From Ruminococcus gauvreauii (GTDB lineage: Bacteria > Bacillota > Clostridia > Lachnospirales > Lachnospiraceae), in the NCBI RefSeq assembly GCF_025151995.1, contig NZ_CP102290.1, positions 1-64,000 of the forward strand: a DNA stretch of 64,000 nt. The letters run 5' to 3'. Both the position numbers and the translations under genes were made by a program. The notes under the pieces are model-generated. The model searched no databases. It was given only the letters and a program-made list of their open reading frames with translations, and was not told the DNA's origin. Positions 33,100 to 41,383 of this stretch are shown one piece after another. Every line of letters starts with the position of its first letter. The first letter of the stretch is position 1.

Positions 33100-34485
33100 T
33101 CACTTTATCCGCTGCTGATGTTTCATGATTTCATCAGTCACGGTTTTTGACAGCAGTAAGACACAGATCAGGTTCGGGACTGCCATCAGTGCATTCATAA
33201 TGTCTGAAAAGTCCCACACCACATCCAGCGCGCAGGTAGCCCCCAGAAACACCGCCAGCGCATACAAAAACCGATAGACAATACAGTACTTCGGCTTTTT
33301 TACAAGAAACTCGAAGGCCTTTTCTCCCTGGTATTCCCAGGCGATGATCGTCGCAAATGCAAACAGTGCGATGCCGATACTGACCAGATAACCGCCCCAG
33401 TTTCCAAAAGTTGTAGAAAAAGCCGCTATGGTCAGTGCGGAGCCGGTCACCAGTTCTCCGGAACCGTCGGTCATCCCCAGCACGCCGGACGCTGCAAGTG
33501 CAAGACCTGTCACCAGGCAGATCACGATCGTATCAAAAAACACCCCCGTCATACTGATATATCCCTGCCTCACCGGATCATCGGTATTAGCGGCCGCCGC
33601 ACTTATCCCTGCTGCGCCAAGACCGGCCTCGTTGGAAAATACGCCCCTGGATACTCCCCAGCGCAGTGCCTGCTGTGCTGATACGACCAGCGTGCCCCCC
33701 ATTCCGCCGGCAGCAGCCCTCGGAGAAAACGCCATCGTGACGATCGCTGCAATACCGCCCGGAAGGTTTTCCAGGTTCATAATGATAACGGCCAGCGCCC
33801 CCGCCATATAGAATACCGCCATACACGGCACAAGAATCTGCGTCACGCGGGAAATGGACTTGATACCTCCCAGAATAGCGAAAATGGCAAACAGAGTTGC
33901 CGCCAGCCCCGTCAGCCCCTCCGATATGCCAAAGGTTTCTTTCATCGCCGCTGCGATCGAGTTGGACTGCGTCATATTTCCAATGCCGAAAGATGCAAAC
34001 ACGGCAAACACAGCAAACAGTGTGCCAAAGAGCTGCCCCATCTTTCTGTTTGGAAATGCCTGCCGCATCGTATACATCGGACCGCCCGATATTTCCCCCT
34101 GCTCATTGACGACCCGGTACTTGACCGACAACATGCTCTCAGCAAATTTCGTGGAAAAACCGGTCAGTGCAGAAAGCATCATCCATAGCAGCGCACCCGG
34201 CCCGCCTAACACCATTGCAGTCGCCACGCCAACGATGTTGCCTGTTCCGATCGTTGCTGCAAGCTCCGTCATCAATGAGGAGAAAGACGAGATATCTCCG
34301 TCACCGTCCTCCTTCATTCTGGAATCCCGTCCAAGTACGCACTTCAGTGCGTATCCCAGATTTCGTACAGGCAAAAATCTCATTTTTACCATCAGCCAGA
34401 TTCCCGTCCCCAGAATAAAGATGATCATCGCAGGTCCCCATACGATATCATCAATCCTTCTCAACACTTCCGCAGCTTTTTCCAT
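33100..34485 (-). CDS. AGCS-family sodium:alanine/amino-acid symporter
   Basis: Membrane carrier of about 10-11 TMs importing alanine, glycine or glutamine with sodium. It starts with the amphipathic IDDIVWGP segment typical of AGCS, contains the signature ELAATIGTGNIVGVATAMVLGGPG (in part), SGGPMYTMRQAF and the late GVFSNEAGLGAAGISAAAA. Length 461 is normal. Substrate cannot be assigned from sequence alone. Confidence 0.92.
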   Translation of the reverse strand: MEKAAEVLRRIDDIVWGPAMIIFILGTGIWLMVKMRFLPVRNLGYALKCVLGRDSRMKEDGDGDISSFSSLMTELAATIGTGNIVGVATAMVLGGPGALLWMMLSALTGFSTKFAESMLSVKYRVVNEQGEISGGPMYTMRQAFPNRKMGQLFGTLFAVFAVFASFGIGNMTQSNSIAAAMKETFGISEGLTGLAATLFAIFAILGGIKSISRVTQILVPCMAVFYMAGALAVIIMNLENLPGGIAAIVTMAFSPRAAAGGMGGTLVVSAQQALRWGVSRGVFSNEAGLGAAGISAAAANTDDPVRQGYISMTGVFFDTIVICLVTGLALAASGVLGMTDGSGELVTGSALTIAAFSTTFGNWGGYLVSIGIALFAFATIIAWEYQGEKAFEFLVKKPKYCIVYRFLYALAVFLGATCALDVVWDFSDIMNALMAVPNLICVLLLSKTVTDEIMKHQQRIK

Positions 34486-34563
34486 TTCGACCTCAAAGCA
34501 TCGTTGTTCCTCTTACTATATACAGAACGGACTTCCTTTATTACTGCAATGATACAGCAGAGA

Positions 34564-34593
34564 TGGAAAAAAGTGCCCTAAGTCAGGCACTTT
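34564..34593 (-). terminator. Terminator of the tepA-like gene
   Basis: AAAGTGCC (34570-34577) pairs with GGCACTTT (34586-34593) around 8 nt and is followed by a T-run on the minus strand, 14 bp after the tepA-like stop. Confidence 0.8.
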
Positions 34594-34606
34594 CTGAAAT
34601 CAGCTG

Positions 34607-35251
34607 TCAAGCATTCTGTTTTTCCTGTTCGATCAGTTCCCGGAGCTTGGCAAGAGCCTTGCTGATCCCTCCGACCTCATCGATCAGACCCTCGCGGACG
34701 GCTTCTTTTCCATCGAGCATGGTTCCGACATCTTTCACCAGCATTCCGGTATCCAGCATCAGCTCTTCCAGGCGCTGCTGGGAGATATTGGAATGCCCGG
34801 ACACAAACTCGGTGATCCGGTCCTGAGTCTTTTCAATATTGCGGTAGGACTGTGCCACCCCGATGAACATGCCGTTGGAGCGTACCGGATGAATCACCAT
34901 GGTCGCGCTCGGTACAATAAACGAATAATCCGAAGAAACCGCCAGCGGCACACCGATCGAATGGCCCCCTCCCAGTACAAGAGAGACGGTCGGTTTGCCA
35001 AGAGATGCGATCATCTCTGCGATGGCAAGGCCGGCTTCCACATCGCCTCCCACTGTGTTTAAGAGAACCAGCATTCCCTCAATACGGTCGTTGTCCTCAA
35101 CCATCGCAAGACGCGGAAGGATATGTTCATATTTTGTCGTTTTAGAACGCTCCGGAAGTGCTTCGTGCCCCTCGATCTCTCCGATAATAGTGAGCAGCTG
35201 TATACTCGATTCCAGTTCTGCCATATTACCGGTCTTTGTTGTATTTTCCAT
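34607..35251 (-). CDS. ClpP-like serine protease of the TepA type
   Basis: Self-contained ClpP-fold protease of 214 residues. VGGDVEAGLAIAEMIASL, LVLGGGHSIGVPLAVSSDY with the probable nucleophilic Ser, and SATMVIHPVRSNG with the His make the active site. TepA (YmfB) of Bacillus acts on secreted precursors or small spore proteins during germination or export; the exact role here is inferred. In Bacillus it is near ftsK/spoIIIE as well, roughly matching this neighbourhood. Confidence 0.85.
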   Translation of the reverse strand: MENTTKTGNMAELESSIQLLTIIGEIEGHEALPERSKTTKYEHILPRLAMVEDNDRIEGMLVLLNTVGGDVEAGLAIAEMIASLGKPTVSLVLGGGHSIGVPLAVSSDYSFIVPSATMVIHPVRSNGMFIGVAQSYRNIEKTQDRITEFVSGHSNISQQRLEELMLDTGMLVKDVGTMLDGKEAVREGLIDEVGGISKALAKLRELIEQEKQNA

Positions 35252-35305
35252 GTGCAGGTACTCCTTTTTTTGAGTTAGTATGTGCGCATGGAAGAATTTT
35301 ATGCC

Positions 35306-36034
35306 TTACTCGTCCCAGTTGTGATATACATACTGTACATCATCGTCATCCTCCAGAAGATCCAGGGTTTTCTGAAGATTTTTGACTGCAGTTTCGTCGT
35401 CAAGTGCAACCCAGGTCTGTGGAATCATGGTCACTTCTGCAGACGCCATCGAAACACCGTCGTTTTCCAGTGCTTCGCGCACTGCTGAAAAGTCATCGGG
35501 ATCCGTTAAAACCTCATAGCTGTCCTCTTCCTCTGAAAAGTCTTCCGCACCTGCATCAAGCGCGATCATCATCAGATCATCCGCATCCATCTCACACTCC
35601 TCTTTGGAAATAATGATCTGGCCTTTTTTATCAAACATAAAAGATACGCATCCGGGTGTTCCGATATTTCCGTTTCCCTTCGTAAATGCGCTTCTCACAT
35701 TTGCCGCAGTCCGGTTTTTGTTGTCTGTCAGCGCGTCAACGATAATGGCAATGCCGTTCGGTCCGTAACCCTCATAGGTAATATACTCGTAGTTGGAGGC
35801 ATTCGCATCCCCCGCTGCCTTTTTGATTCCGCGGTCAATGGTGTCATTCGGCATGTTGTTGGCCTTTGCCTTTGCGATCACGTCCCGCAGCTTGCTGTTG
35901 TTGGCCGGATCCGGTCCGCCTTCTTTGACAGCTACCACGATCTCACGGCCGATAATGGTAAAAATCTTTCCTTTTTTCGCATCGTTTTTTTCTTTCTTGT
36001 GTTTTATGTTTGCGAATTTTGAATGTCCAGACAT
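35306..36034 (-). CDS. yebC: YebC/PmpR family protein
   Basis: A 242-residue member of a widespread family now linked to translation of polyproline stretches and to transcription control. The start MSGHSKFANIKHKKEKNDAK and the central GYGPNGIAIIVDALTDNKNRTAANVR are diagnostic. Its first 31 bases overlap the end of the upstream CBS/DUF21 gene, an unusually deep overlap, but the start is fixed by conservation. Confidence 0.95.
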   Translation of the reverse strand: MSGHSKFANIKHKKEKNDAKKGKIFTIIGREIVVAVKEGGPDPANNSKLRDVIAKAKANNMPNDTIDRGIKKAAGDANASNYEYITYEGYGPNGIAIIVDALTDNKNRTAANVRSAFTKGNGNIGTPGCVSFMFDKKGQIIISKEECEMDADDLMMIALDAGAEDFSEEEDSYEVLTDPDDFSAVREALENDGVSMASAEVTMIPQTWVALDDETAVKNLQKTLDLLEDDDDVQYVYHNWDE

Positions 36035-37365
36035 GTGTCCTCTCCCTCTTCCTGCTTTCCTTTAGTTACTCGTAATTTCTGTATGATATTGTCTTCTACT
36101 ACCAGAATCTGAAAGCGATAACCAAGCGCTTCCACCTCCTTGTCCTCCTCTGTCGGAATATGACCGAGCAGTGAGGTCAGATATCCGTTCAGTGTTTCAA
36201 AATCCTGATCGTCAAAATCCAGTCCCAGAACTTCCCCTACCTGTTCCAGCGGAGTCAGCCCGTCCATCAGCATACTGTCATCAAACTGCGGCTGAATAAA
36301 ATCATCGCTGTCATCGTACTCGTCCAGGATGTTTCCGACGATCTCCTCAAGGATATCTTCCATCGTCACGATACCGGAGGTCTGTCCGTACTCATCGATG
36401 ACGATCGTCATGTGTACCTTTTTTGCCTGCATGGCTTTAAAAATTGAGTCAATATTCCGTGTCTCCGGAATGAACCCCACGTATCTGACAAGATTTTTAA
36501 TCTCACAGACAGGGGCATCCTGCTGATTATGTTCGATCATCTGAATGGCCGCATCTTTCATGTGAATGATGCCGATGATATTATCGATCGTCTCATAATA
36601 TACAGGATAACGCGTATTGCTGTTTTCCAGCATAAATGCCATCGCCTCACCGAGTGTTGTCGATGCTTCGATCGCATTGACGTTCTTCCTGTGTGTCATG
36701 ATATCTCGTGCCGTTTTATCACCGAATGCCATGATATTCTGAATCATCTCGGCTTCGCTTTCCAGGATAACACCCTGTTCATGCGCTTCATCGACAAGAT
36801 CGATGATCTCATCTTCCGTGACATCATCCTGGTAATGGTAAGGATCGATGCCGAACAGGCGCACGAGTCCGTTTGCAGCCCTGTTTAAAAAGAACGTAAC
36901 CGGTGTCATAACCATAATGATCAGGCGAACGGCGCCGACAAGTTTAACGGCACAGCTCTCAGCATGATAAGATCCTATTTTCTGCGGTGCAAGATATCCG
37001 ACAGAAATGGAAAGAATCAGCAGTATCAGTACGATGAGAATCCCGGATATCACCCAGCCCGGAGTACTTGTTATGTATGGCGTAACAATTCCATGAAAAT
37101 AGCCGGAAAACCTTCGGACAACAGAAAGCCCGGCAGCCATGCCGAACAGCATTGTAACGACCTGTGCCGTACTGTTCAGCAAAAACGGCTCTTCTATCAG
37201 CCGCAGCATATATGCGTACTTCCCATTTCCGCTCTCCGCCTCTTTTTCAGCGTTACTTTCACTGATATTCAAAAGTGCAGCGCGAAAAGTATTCATCACA
37301 ACACTAATGACCGTAAAAATAAGAAAAATTAGAACCCCAGGTAAAGGGCTGCTGCCATCGTCCAT
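36004..37365 (-). CDS. CNNM/CorC-type DUF21 and CBS-domain protein
   Basis: Hemolysin-family membrane protein: N-terminal DUF21 with four hydrophobic segments (about residues 6-30, 65-150), a CBS pair (about 205-330; DIMTHRKNVNAI, MTIVIDEYGQTSGIVTMEDILEEIVG) and a C-terminal CorC_HlyC domain (about 345-435). The family takes part in magnesium export or sensing; hemolysis is not implied. Length 453 is usual. Confidence 0.9.
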   Translation of the reverse strand: MDDGSSPLPGVLIFLIFTVISVVMNTFRAALLNISESNAEKEAESGNGKYAYMLRLIEEPFLLNSTAQVVTMLFGMAAGLSVVRRFSGYFHGIVTPYITSTPGWVISGILIVLILLILSISVGYLAPQKIGSYHAESCAVKLVGAVRLIIMVMTPVTFFLNRAANGLVRLFGIDPYHYQDDVTEDEIIDLVDEAHEQGVILESEAEMIQNIMAFGDKTARDIMTHRKNVNAIEASTTLGEAMAFMLENSNTRYPVYYETIDNIIGIIHMKDAAIQMIEHNQQDAPVCEIKNLVRYVGFIPETRNIDSIFKAMQAKKVHMTIVIDEYGQTSGIVTMEDILEEIVGNILDEYDDSDDFIQPQFDDSMLMDGLTPLEQVGEVLGLDFDDQDFETLNGYLTSLLGHIPTEEDKEVEALGYRFQILVVEDNIIQKLRVTKGKQEEGEDTCLDIQNSQT

Positions 37366-37445
37366 GTATTACTCCTTTATATTCACTCATCTTTTGTCAT
37401 TAAAAATATACCATCATCCATCCAATTCGTCAATATGGACTCCCT

Positions 37446-37793
37446 TTATGTAGAAAGTTCAAGACTAATACAAAGTGCCTTATTGACTTGTCTTAACAGA
37501 TCTGAATCCAGATGGCATACTTTATCTTTTAACCGTTGTTTATCGATCGTACGAAGCTGTTCCAGTAAAATAACGGAATCTTTGACAATCGCATACGATG
37601 ACGCATCAATTTCAATGTGCGTAGGCAGTTTTGCCTTGTTCATCTTGGACGTGATCGCCGCACAGATCACTGTTGGACTGTGCTTGTTTCCTATATCATT
37701 CTGTATAATCAGCACAGGACGAATACCGCCCTGCTCACTTCCCACTACCGGTCTTAAGTCCGCATAAAAGATATCACCGCGTTTAATAACCAC
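37446..37793 (-). CDS. ndoA: EndoA/MazF-type mRNA interferase
   Basis: PemK-fold endoribonuclease cutting mRNA at a short motif. VVIKRGDIFYADLRPVVGSE at the N-terminus, GGIRPVLIIQND and PTVICAAITSK are classical. GTG 37793 is preferred over longer frames since GGAG stands eight bases before it and the 115-residue length then matches EndoA. It follows alr as in Bacillus, but only 57 bp separate the two genes and there is no room for the usual antitoxin gene ndoAI. Confidence 0.88.
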   Translation of the reverse strand: MVIKRGDIFYADLRPVVGSEQGGIRPVLIIQNDIGNKHSPTVICAAITSKMNKAKLPTHIEIDASSYAIVKDSVILLEQLRTIDKQRLKDKVCHLDSDLLRQVNKALCISLELST

Positions 37794-37850
37794 ACCATTC
37801 ACACTCCGATTCCTATGTTCTAGCCATAGTATTTCCATATTTATCTGGTG

Positions 37851-38996
37851 TTATTCAATTTTTCCATCTTTCACATAGACGCGCGGCACCCGTTTGTTGA
37901 TACAGCATGCGAATTCATAATTGAACCGGCCGGAGAGTTCCCCCAGCAGTTCCATCGTGATCCGTTCCGAACCGTCTTGTCCGATCAGTGTTACTTTATC
38001 AAGTTCCCGCACGCCCTCTATCTGTGTAACGTCGACCATAAACTGATCCATACAGACTCGGCCGATGATCGGTGCACGCCTGCCGCGAATCAGTACATAC
38101 CCCTTGTTGGAGAGTGTTCTGGCATAACCGTCCGCATATCCAACCGGTATCGTCGCAACCTTTGTTTTCTTTTCTGTAATATATGTACCGCCGTAACTGA
38201 CTGCCACTCCTGCGTCCAGTGTCTTGAGATAAGAGATATGGCTGATCAGGCTCATGGCGGGCGTCAGATGTACCGGTTCCCTGCAGACCTCGTTCGACGG
38301 ATAGAGCCCATAAATACTGATGCCGGCCCGTACCAGATCCAGATTTGCCTCCGGAAACTGCATGATGCCCGCACTGTTGCTGCAGTGTCTCAGTCCGACA
38401 TCAATTCCCGCGTTTTCGAGCATGGTCTGAAATTTCAGGTAACGCTCCAGCTGCAGGCGGGCAGGTTCCAGCGAAACTTCATCAGCCCTTGCAAAGTGTG
38501 TAAACATACCTTCAACACTGATCCAGGGAAGTCTGTAGATGTCTTGTATCTGCCGGACACTCTCCTCCGTATCAGAAAAGCCGATGCGGCTCATTCCCGT
38601 ATCCAGTGCTATGTGTACATGGACCTTTTTCTTCTCTTCTCCACCGGCATCTGAAAGCGCCTTTGCCATGGAGAGCGTAAAGACGGTTGGTCTCAGGTCA
38701 TACCTCACAACCGTCCCATAATCTTCTTCAAACACAAATCCCAGGATCATAACCGGCTTCCTGATCCCGTGTTCACGCAGCTGGACAGCTTCTTCCGTTG
38801 TCGCAACTGCAAATCCCCAGAGATAATCGTAATGTTCCACAAGCCTGGCGATCCTCACAGCACCGTGGCCGTAACCGTCCGCCTTGATGACAGCCACCAT
38901 CCTGGTCCCTTCTTCGATATTTGCCCTCATCTGCCTGAAGTTCTCTTCTATCGCATCCAGGTCAATCCTGGCAGCGATTCTGCTGACTGATTTCAT
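37851..38996 (-). CDS. alr: Alanine racemase
   Basis: PLP enzyme that converts L-Ala and D-Ala for peptidoglycan. The PLP lysine is in VAVIKADGYGHGAVR (Lys near 39), the catalytic Tyr in VSYGGTYIT (near 260), with IGRVCMDQFMVDVT in the C-terminal beta domain. Length 381 is standard. It overlaps nnr by 4 bp and is followed by ndoA. Confidence 0.95.
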   Translation of the reverse strand: MKSVSRIAARIDLDAIEENFRQMRANIEEGTRMVAVIKADGYGHGAVRIARLVEHYDYLWGFAVATTEEAVQLREHGIRKPVMILGFVFEEDYGTVVRYDLRPTVFTLSMAKALSDAGGEEKKKVHVHIALDTGMSRIGFSDTEESVRQIQDIYRLPWISVEGMFTHFARADEVSLEPARLQLERYLKFQTMLENAGIDVGLRHCSNSAGIMQFPEANLDLVRAGISIYGLYPSNEVCREPVHLTPAMSLISHISYLKTLDAGVAVSYGGTYITEKKTKVATIPVGYADGYARTLSNKGYVLIRGRRAPIIGRVCMDQFMVDVTQIEGVRELDKVTLIGQDGSERITMELLGELSGRFNYEFACCINKRVPRVYVKDGKIE

Positions 38997-40507
38997 ACTT
39001 TCCCTTCTTCCGTATCGTTACTGTCATTTCTTATACAGCCCGGAATCTCTTCCAGAAGCTTACCGGCCATGACCGAAGCTTCTCCCACCTTCCGGGCTGC
39101 TGCATCCCCCGCACAGCCGTGCAGCCAGACCCCGAGGGCTGCCGCCTCCCTCGCCGGCATGCCGGTCCCCAAAAGTCCCAGGATCACTCCCGTCAGGACA
39201 TCTCCGCTTCCGGCTGTTGCCATTCCGCTGTTCCCCGTTGTATTGATGAATATCATGCCTTCGGGATCGGCGATGACCGTCCGCGCATCTTTCTGTACGC
39301 ATACCACATGATAATTTCCGGCAAACTCAGCTGCCGTCTTCAGACGGTCCTTCTGGATACTGGAAACATCCATTCCGGTCAGCCTGCCCATTTCCCCCAG
39401 ATGAGGCGTTACGATGCAGGGACATTTCAGTTCCCTGAGCCTGTCCGTATCTCTTGACAGCAGATTCAGCCCGTCTGCATCGATAACGAGCGGAACCTGA
39501 CAGACGGCAAGCACACGGTCCAGAAGTTCTTCCGCTGTCCGTGAGGTTCCGAGACCGGGACCGATTCCAATCACATCCGCCCAGCCAATCGCCTCTTCCA
39601 GCCCTGACAGGTTCGGGTCGGTATCATCATATACGGACAGCATAGCCTCGGGAAACTGCTGCTGCAGTATCACACGGTTTTCCCGGACCGTATGGATCTT
39701 GACCATTCCGGCTCCCGTCAAAAACCCGGCCATTCCGCTGAGATAAGATGCTCCGCACATGTTTACCGATCCCGCGATCAGCAGGATCTTTCCAAAGGTG
39801 CCTTTGTTTCCGCCGGGATTGCGGCGTTTTATCCATGCGCGTTCCCTTTCATCCAGCTGGCGGATATCCGGCTGACAGACAACATTATCTGCTTCATAGA
39901 TTCCGATATCACAGACTTCCAGCCTGCCGATAAAATCCGCTCCTGGATACATCAAAAGGCCCGGTTTTGCAAATGCAAAGGTCACCGTCACATCCGCACG
40001 CACGGCTTCCCCCAGTATTTCTGCAGTATTTCCATGTATGCCGGACGGGATATCCACAGCCAGCACTTTTGCACGCGACGAGTTGACTTTTTGAAACAGC
40101 TCGCAGTACTGGGAAGAAAGCTCCCGCGACAAACCGATTCCGAAAACGGAATCTACTATAGTAGTATATTCAGCCGGGTCCGGGTTGTTTACAAAGGTTG
40201 TACCATAATTTTCTGCAATTTCTTTCTGTGTTTTATTTTCTTCGCTGCGATGCGCGTCATTTCCTGTCAGGCATATAGTCACGTCATACCCCGCCAGATG
40301 CAGGATGCGTCCGATGGCGATCCCGTCACCGCCGTTATTTCCGGTTCCGCACAGTACCAAAACACGTTCCAGCGGAAATTCCCGTTTCAGCACATCGACA
40401 CAGGCAAGCGCCGCCCGCTCCATAAGAACCAGTGACGGTATTCCCATCTTTCTGATCGTGTATTCATCTGCTTCTTTCATCTGCTGTGTGGTTACAACAC
40501 GTCTCAT
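38993..40507 (-). CDS. nnr: Bifunctional NAD(P)H-hydrate epimerase/dehydratase
   Basis: Repairs hydrated NADH and NADPH. The N-terminal YjeF_N epimerase (about residues 1-210) has CGTGNNGGDGIAIGR; the C-terminal dehydratase (about 225-500) has GPGLGTS, VIDADGLNLL and TAGSGDVLTGVILGLLG for ADP binding. Two ATGs lie in a row behind GGAGG; the second (40507) has the better spacing. Operon nnr-alr-ndoA on the minus strand. Confidence 0.93.
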   Translation of the reverse strand: MRRVVTTQQMKEADEYTIRKMGIPSLVLMERAALACVDVLKREFPLERVLVLCGTGNNGGDGIAIGRILHLAGYDVTICLTGNDAHRSEENKTQKEIAENYGTTFVNNPDPAEYTTIVDSVFGIGLSRELSSQYCELFQKVNSSRAKVLAVDIPSGIHGNTAEILGEAVRADVTVTFAFAKPGLLMYPGADFIGRLEVCDIGIYEADNVVCQPDIRQLDERERAWIKRRNPGGNKGTFGKILLIAGSVNMCGASYLSGMAGFLTGAGMVKIHTVRENRVILQQQFPEAMLSVYDDTDPNLSGLEEAIGWADVIGIGPGLGTSRTAEELLDRVLAVCQVPLVIDADGLNLLSRDTDRLRELKCPCIVTPHLGEMGRLTGMDVSSIQKDRLKTAAEFAGNYHVVCVQKDARTVIADPEGMIFINTTGNSGMATAGSGDVLTGVILGLLGTGMPAREAAALGVWLHGCAGDAAARKVGEASVMAGKLLEEIPGCIRNDSNDTEEGKV

Positions 40508-40533
40508 CATACTCCTCCCAAAAAGCAAAATAA

Positions 40534-40576
40534 TGTTGTACCCGATCCGCCTTCTCGCATCCGCAGGTACAACATC
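40534..40576 (-). terminator. Hairpin after rex
   Basis: Perfect 10-bp arms ATGTTGTACC (40534-40543) and GGTACAACAT (40567-40576) lie directly behind the rex stop, followed on the minus strand by TATTTTGCTTTTTGG. Likely a terminator ahead of nnr. Confidence 0.65.
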
Positions 40577-40578
40577 CT

Positions 40579-41232
40579 CTACATTTTTTTCTGCTTATTT
40601 TCCGCATGTGTCAGGTTATAGGAAAGCCTCATCAGGCTTTCTGACAGATGTACATTTTCTACGATAATATCTGAAGGGAGGACCAGATTCAAATCGATAT
40701 GTGCAAAATTCCAGATCGCTTTGATGCCATTGGCAACCAGAAGTTCTGCGACCTCCCGTGCACTGTCTTTCGGAATCGTGAGTGTTGCGATCTCTACTGT
40801 GTATTCCTCCAGAAACTTAGGAAGTTCATCCAGCATCTGTATGCCGATCCCGCGTACCATGCTTCCCTTCAGATTCGGATTGATATCAAAAATGCCGATA
40901 ATCTTAAAACCCCGCTTCTCAAATTTTACGTAATTGGCAAGAGCCTGGCCCAAATGACCGGCACCGATGATAATCATGGAATGTACGTGGTCGAGTCCCA
41001 AAATTCTGCCAATCTCATTATAGAGAAACCTCACATTATAACCATATCCCTGTTGGCCAAAACCGCCGAAGTTGTTCAGATCCTGACGAATCTGCGAAGC
41101 TGTTACCTTCATCTGTTTACTCAAATCGTTGGACGAGATGCGTTCCACACCATTCTCCAGCAGTTCGCCCAGATAACGGTAATATCTTGGTAACCTCGTG
41201 ATGACCGCTTTGGAAATTCCCTTTCCGTCCAC
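40579..41232 (-). CDS. rex: Redox-sensing transcriptional repressor Rex
   Basis: Senses NADH/NAD+ and represses fermentation and redox genes. N-terminal winged helix (AVITRLPRYYRYLGEL, SSNDLSKQMKVTASQIRQDL), a Gly-rich FGGFGQQGYGYNV hinge and a Rossmann domain with GAGHLGQALANY (about 92-103). Length 217 is standard. GTG start at 41232 behind AGGAGG. Consensus promoter upstream; a clear Rex operator was not found in that promoter. Confidence 0.95.
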   Translation of the reverse strand: MDGKGISKAVITRLPRYYRYLGELLENGVERISSNDLSKQMKVTASQIRQDLNNFGGFGQQGYGYNVRFLYNEIGRILGLDHVHSMIIIGAGHLGQALANYVKFEKRGFKIIGIFDINPNLKGSMVRGIGIQMLDELPKFLEEYTVEIATLTIPKDSAREVAELLVANGIKAIWNFAHIDLNLVLPSDIIVENVHLSESLMRLSYNLTHAENKQKKM

Positions 41233-41263
41233 AACCAGATCCTCCTGTCTTAAACCTCATTTT

Positions 41264-41292
41264 ATTATATCTTTTTGTTATAAGTTTGTCAA
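41264..41292 (-). promoter_or_regulatory. rex promoter
   Basis: On the minus strand a fully consensus TTGACA (41287-41292), 17 bp, TATAAT (41264-41269), 31 bp before the rex GTG. Confidence 0.85.
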
Positions 41293-41309
41293 ACAGAACG
41301 CTGTTTTTC

Positions 41310-41338
41310 TTGTATTTTTTTCATACTTTTCATATAAT
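41310..41338 (+). promoter_or_regulatory. Promoter of the ydiF-like gene
   Basis: TTGTAT (41310-41315), 17 bp, TATAAT (41333-41338) on the plus strand, diverging from the rex promoter; the two -35 boxes are 17 bp apart. Confidence 0.7.
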
Positions 41339-41383
41339 GATGTTGGAGTCAGCAGATTTTAAGATAAGGAGATACAATTACGA

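Noticed and set aside
41270..41295. Possible Rex operator in the rex promoter (TTGTTATAAGTTTGTCAA)
   Set aside because: It lacks the symmetrical TTGTTAA-N4-TTAACAA core; the bases are explained by the TTGACA box on the other strand.
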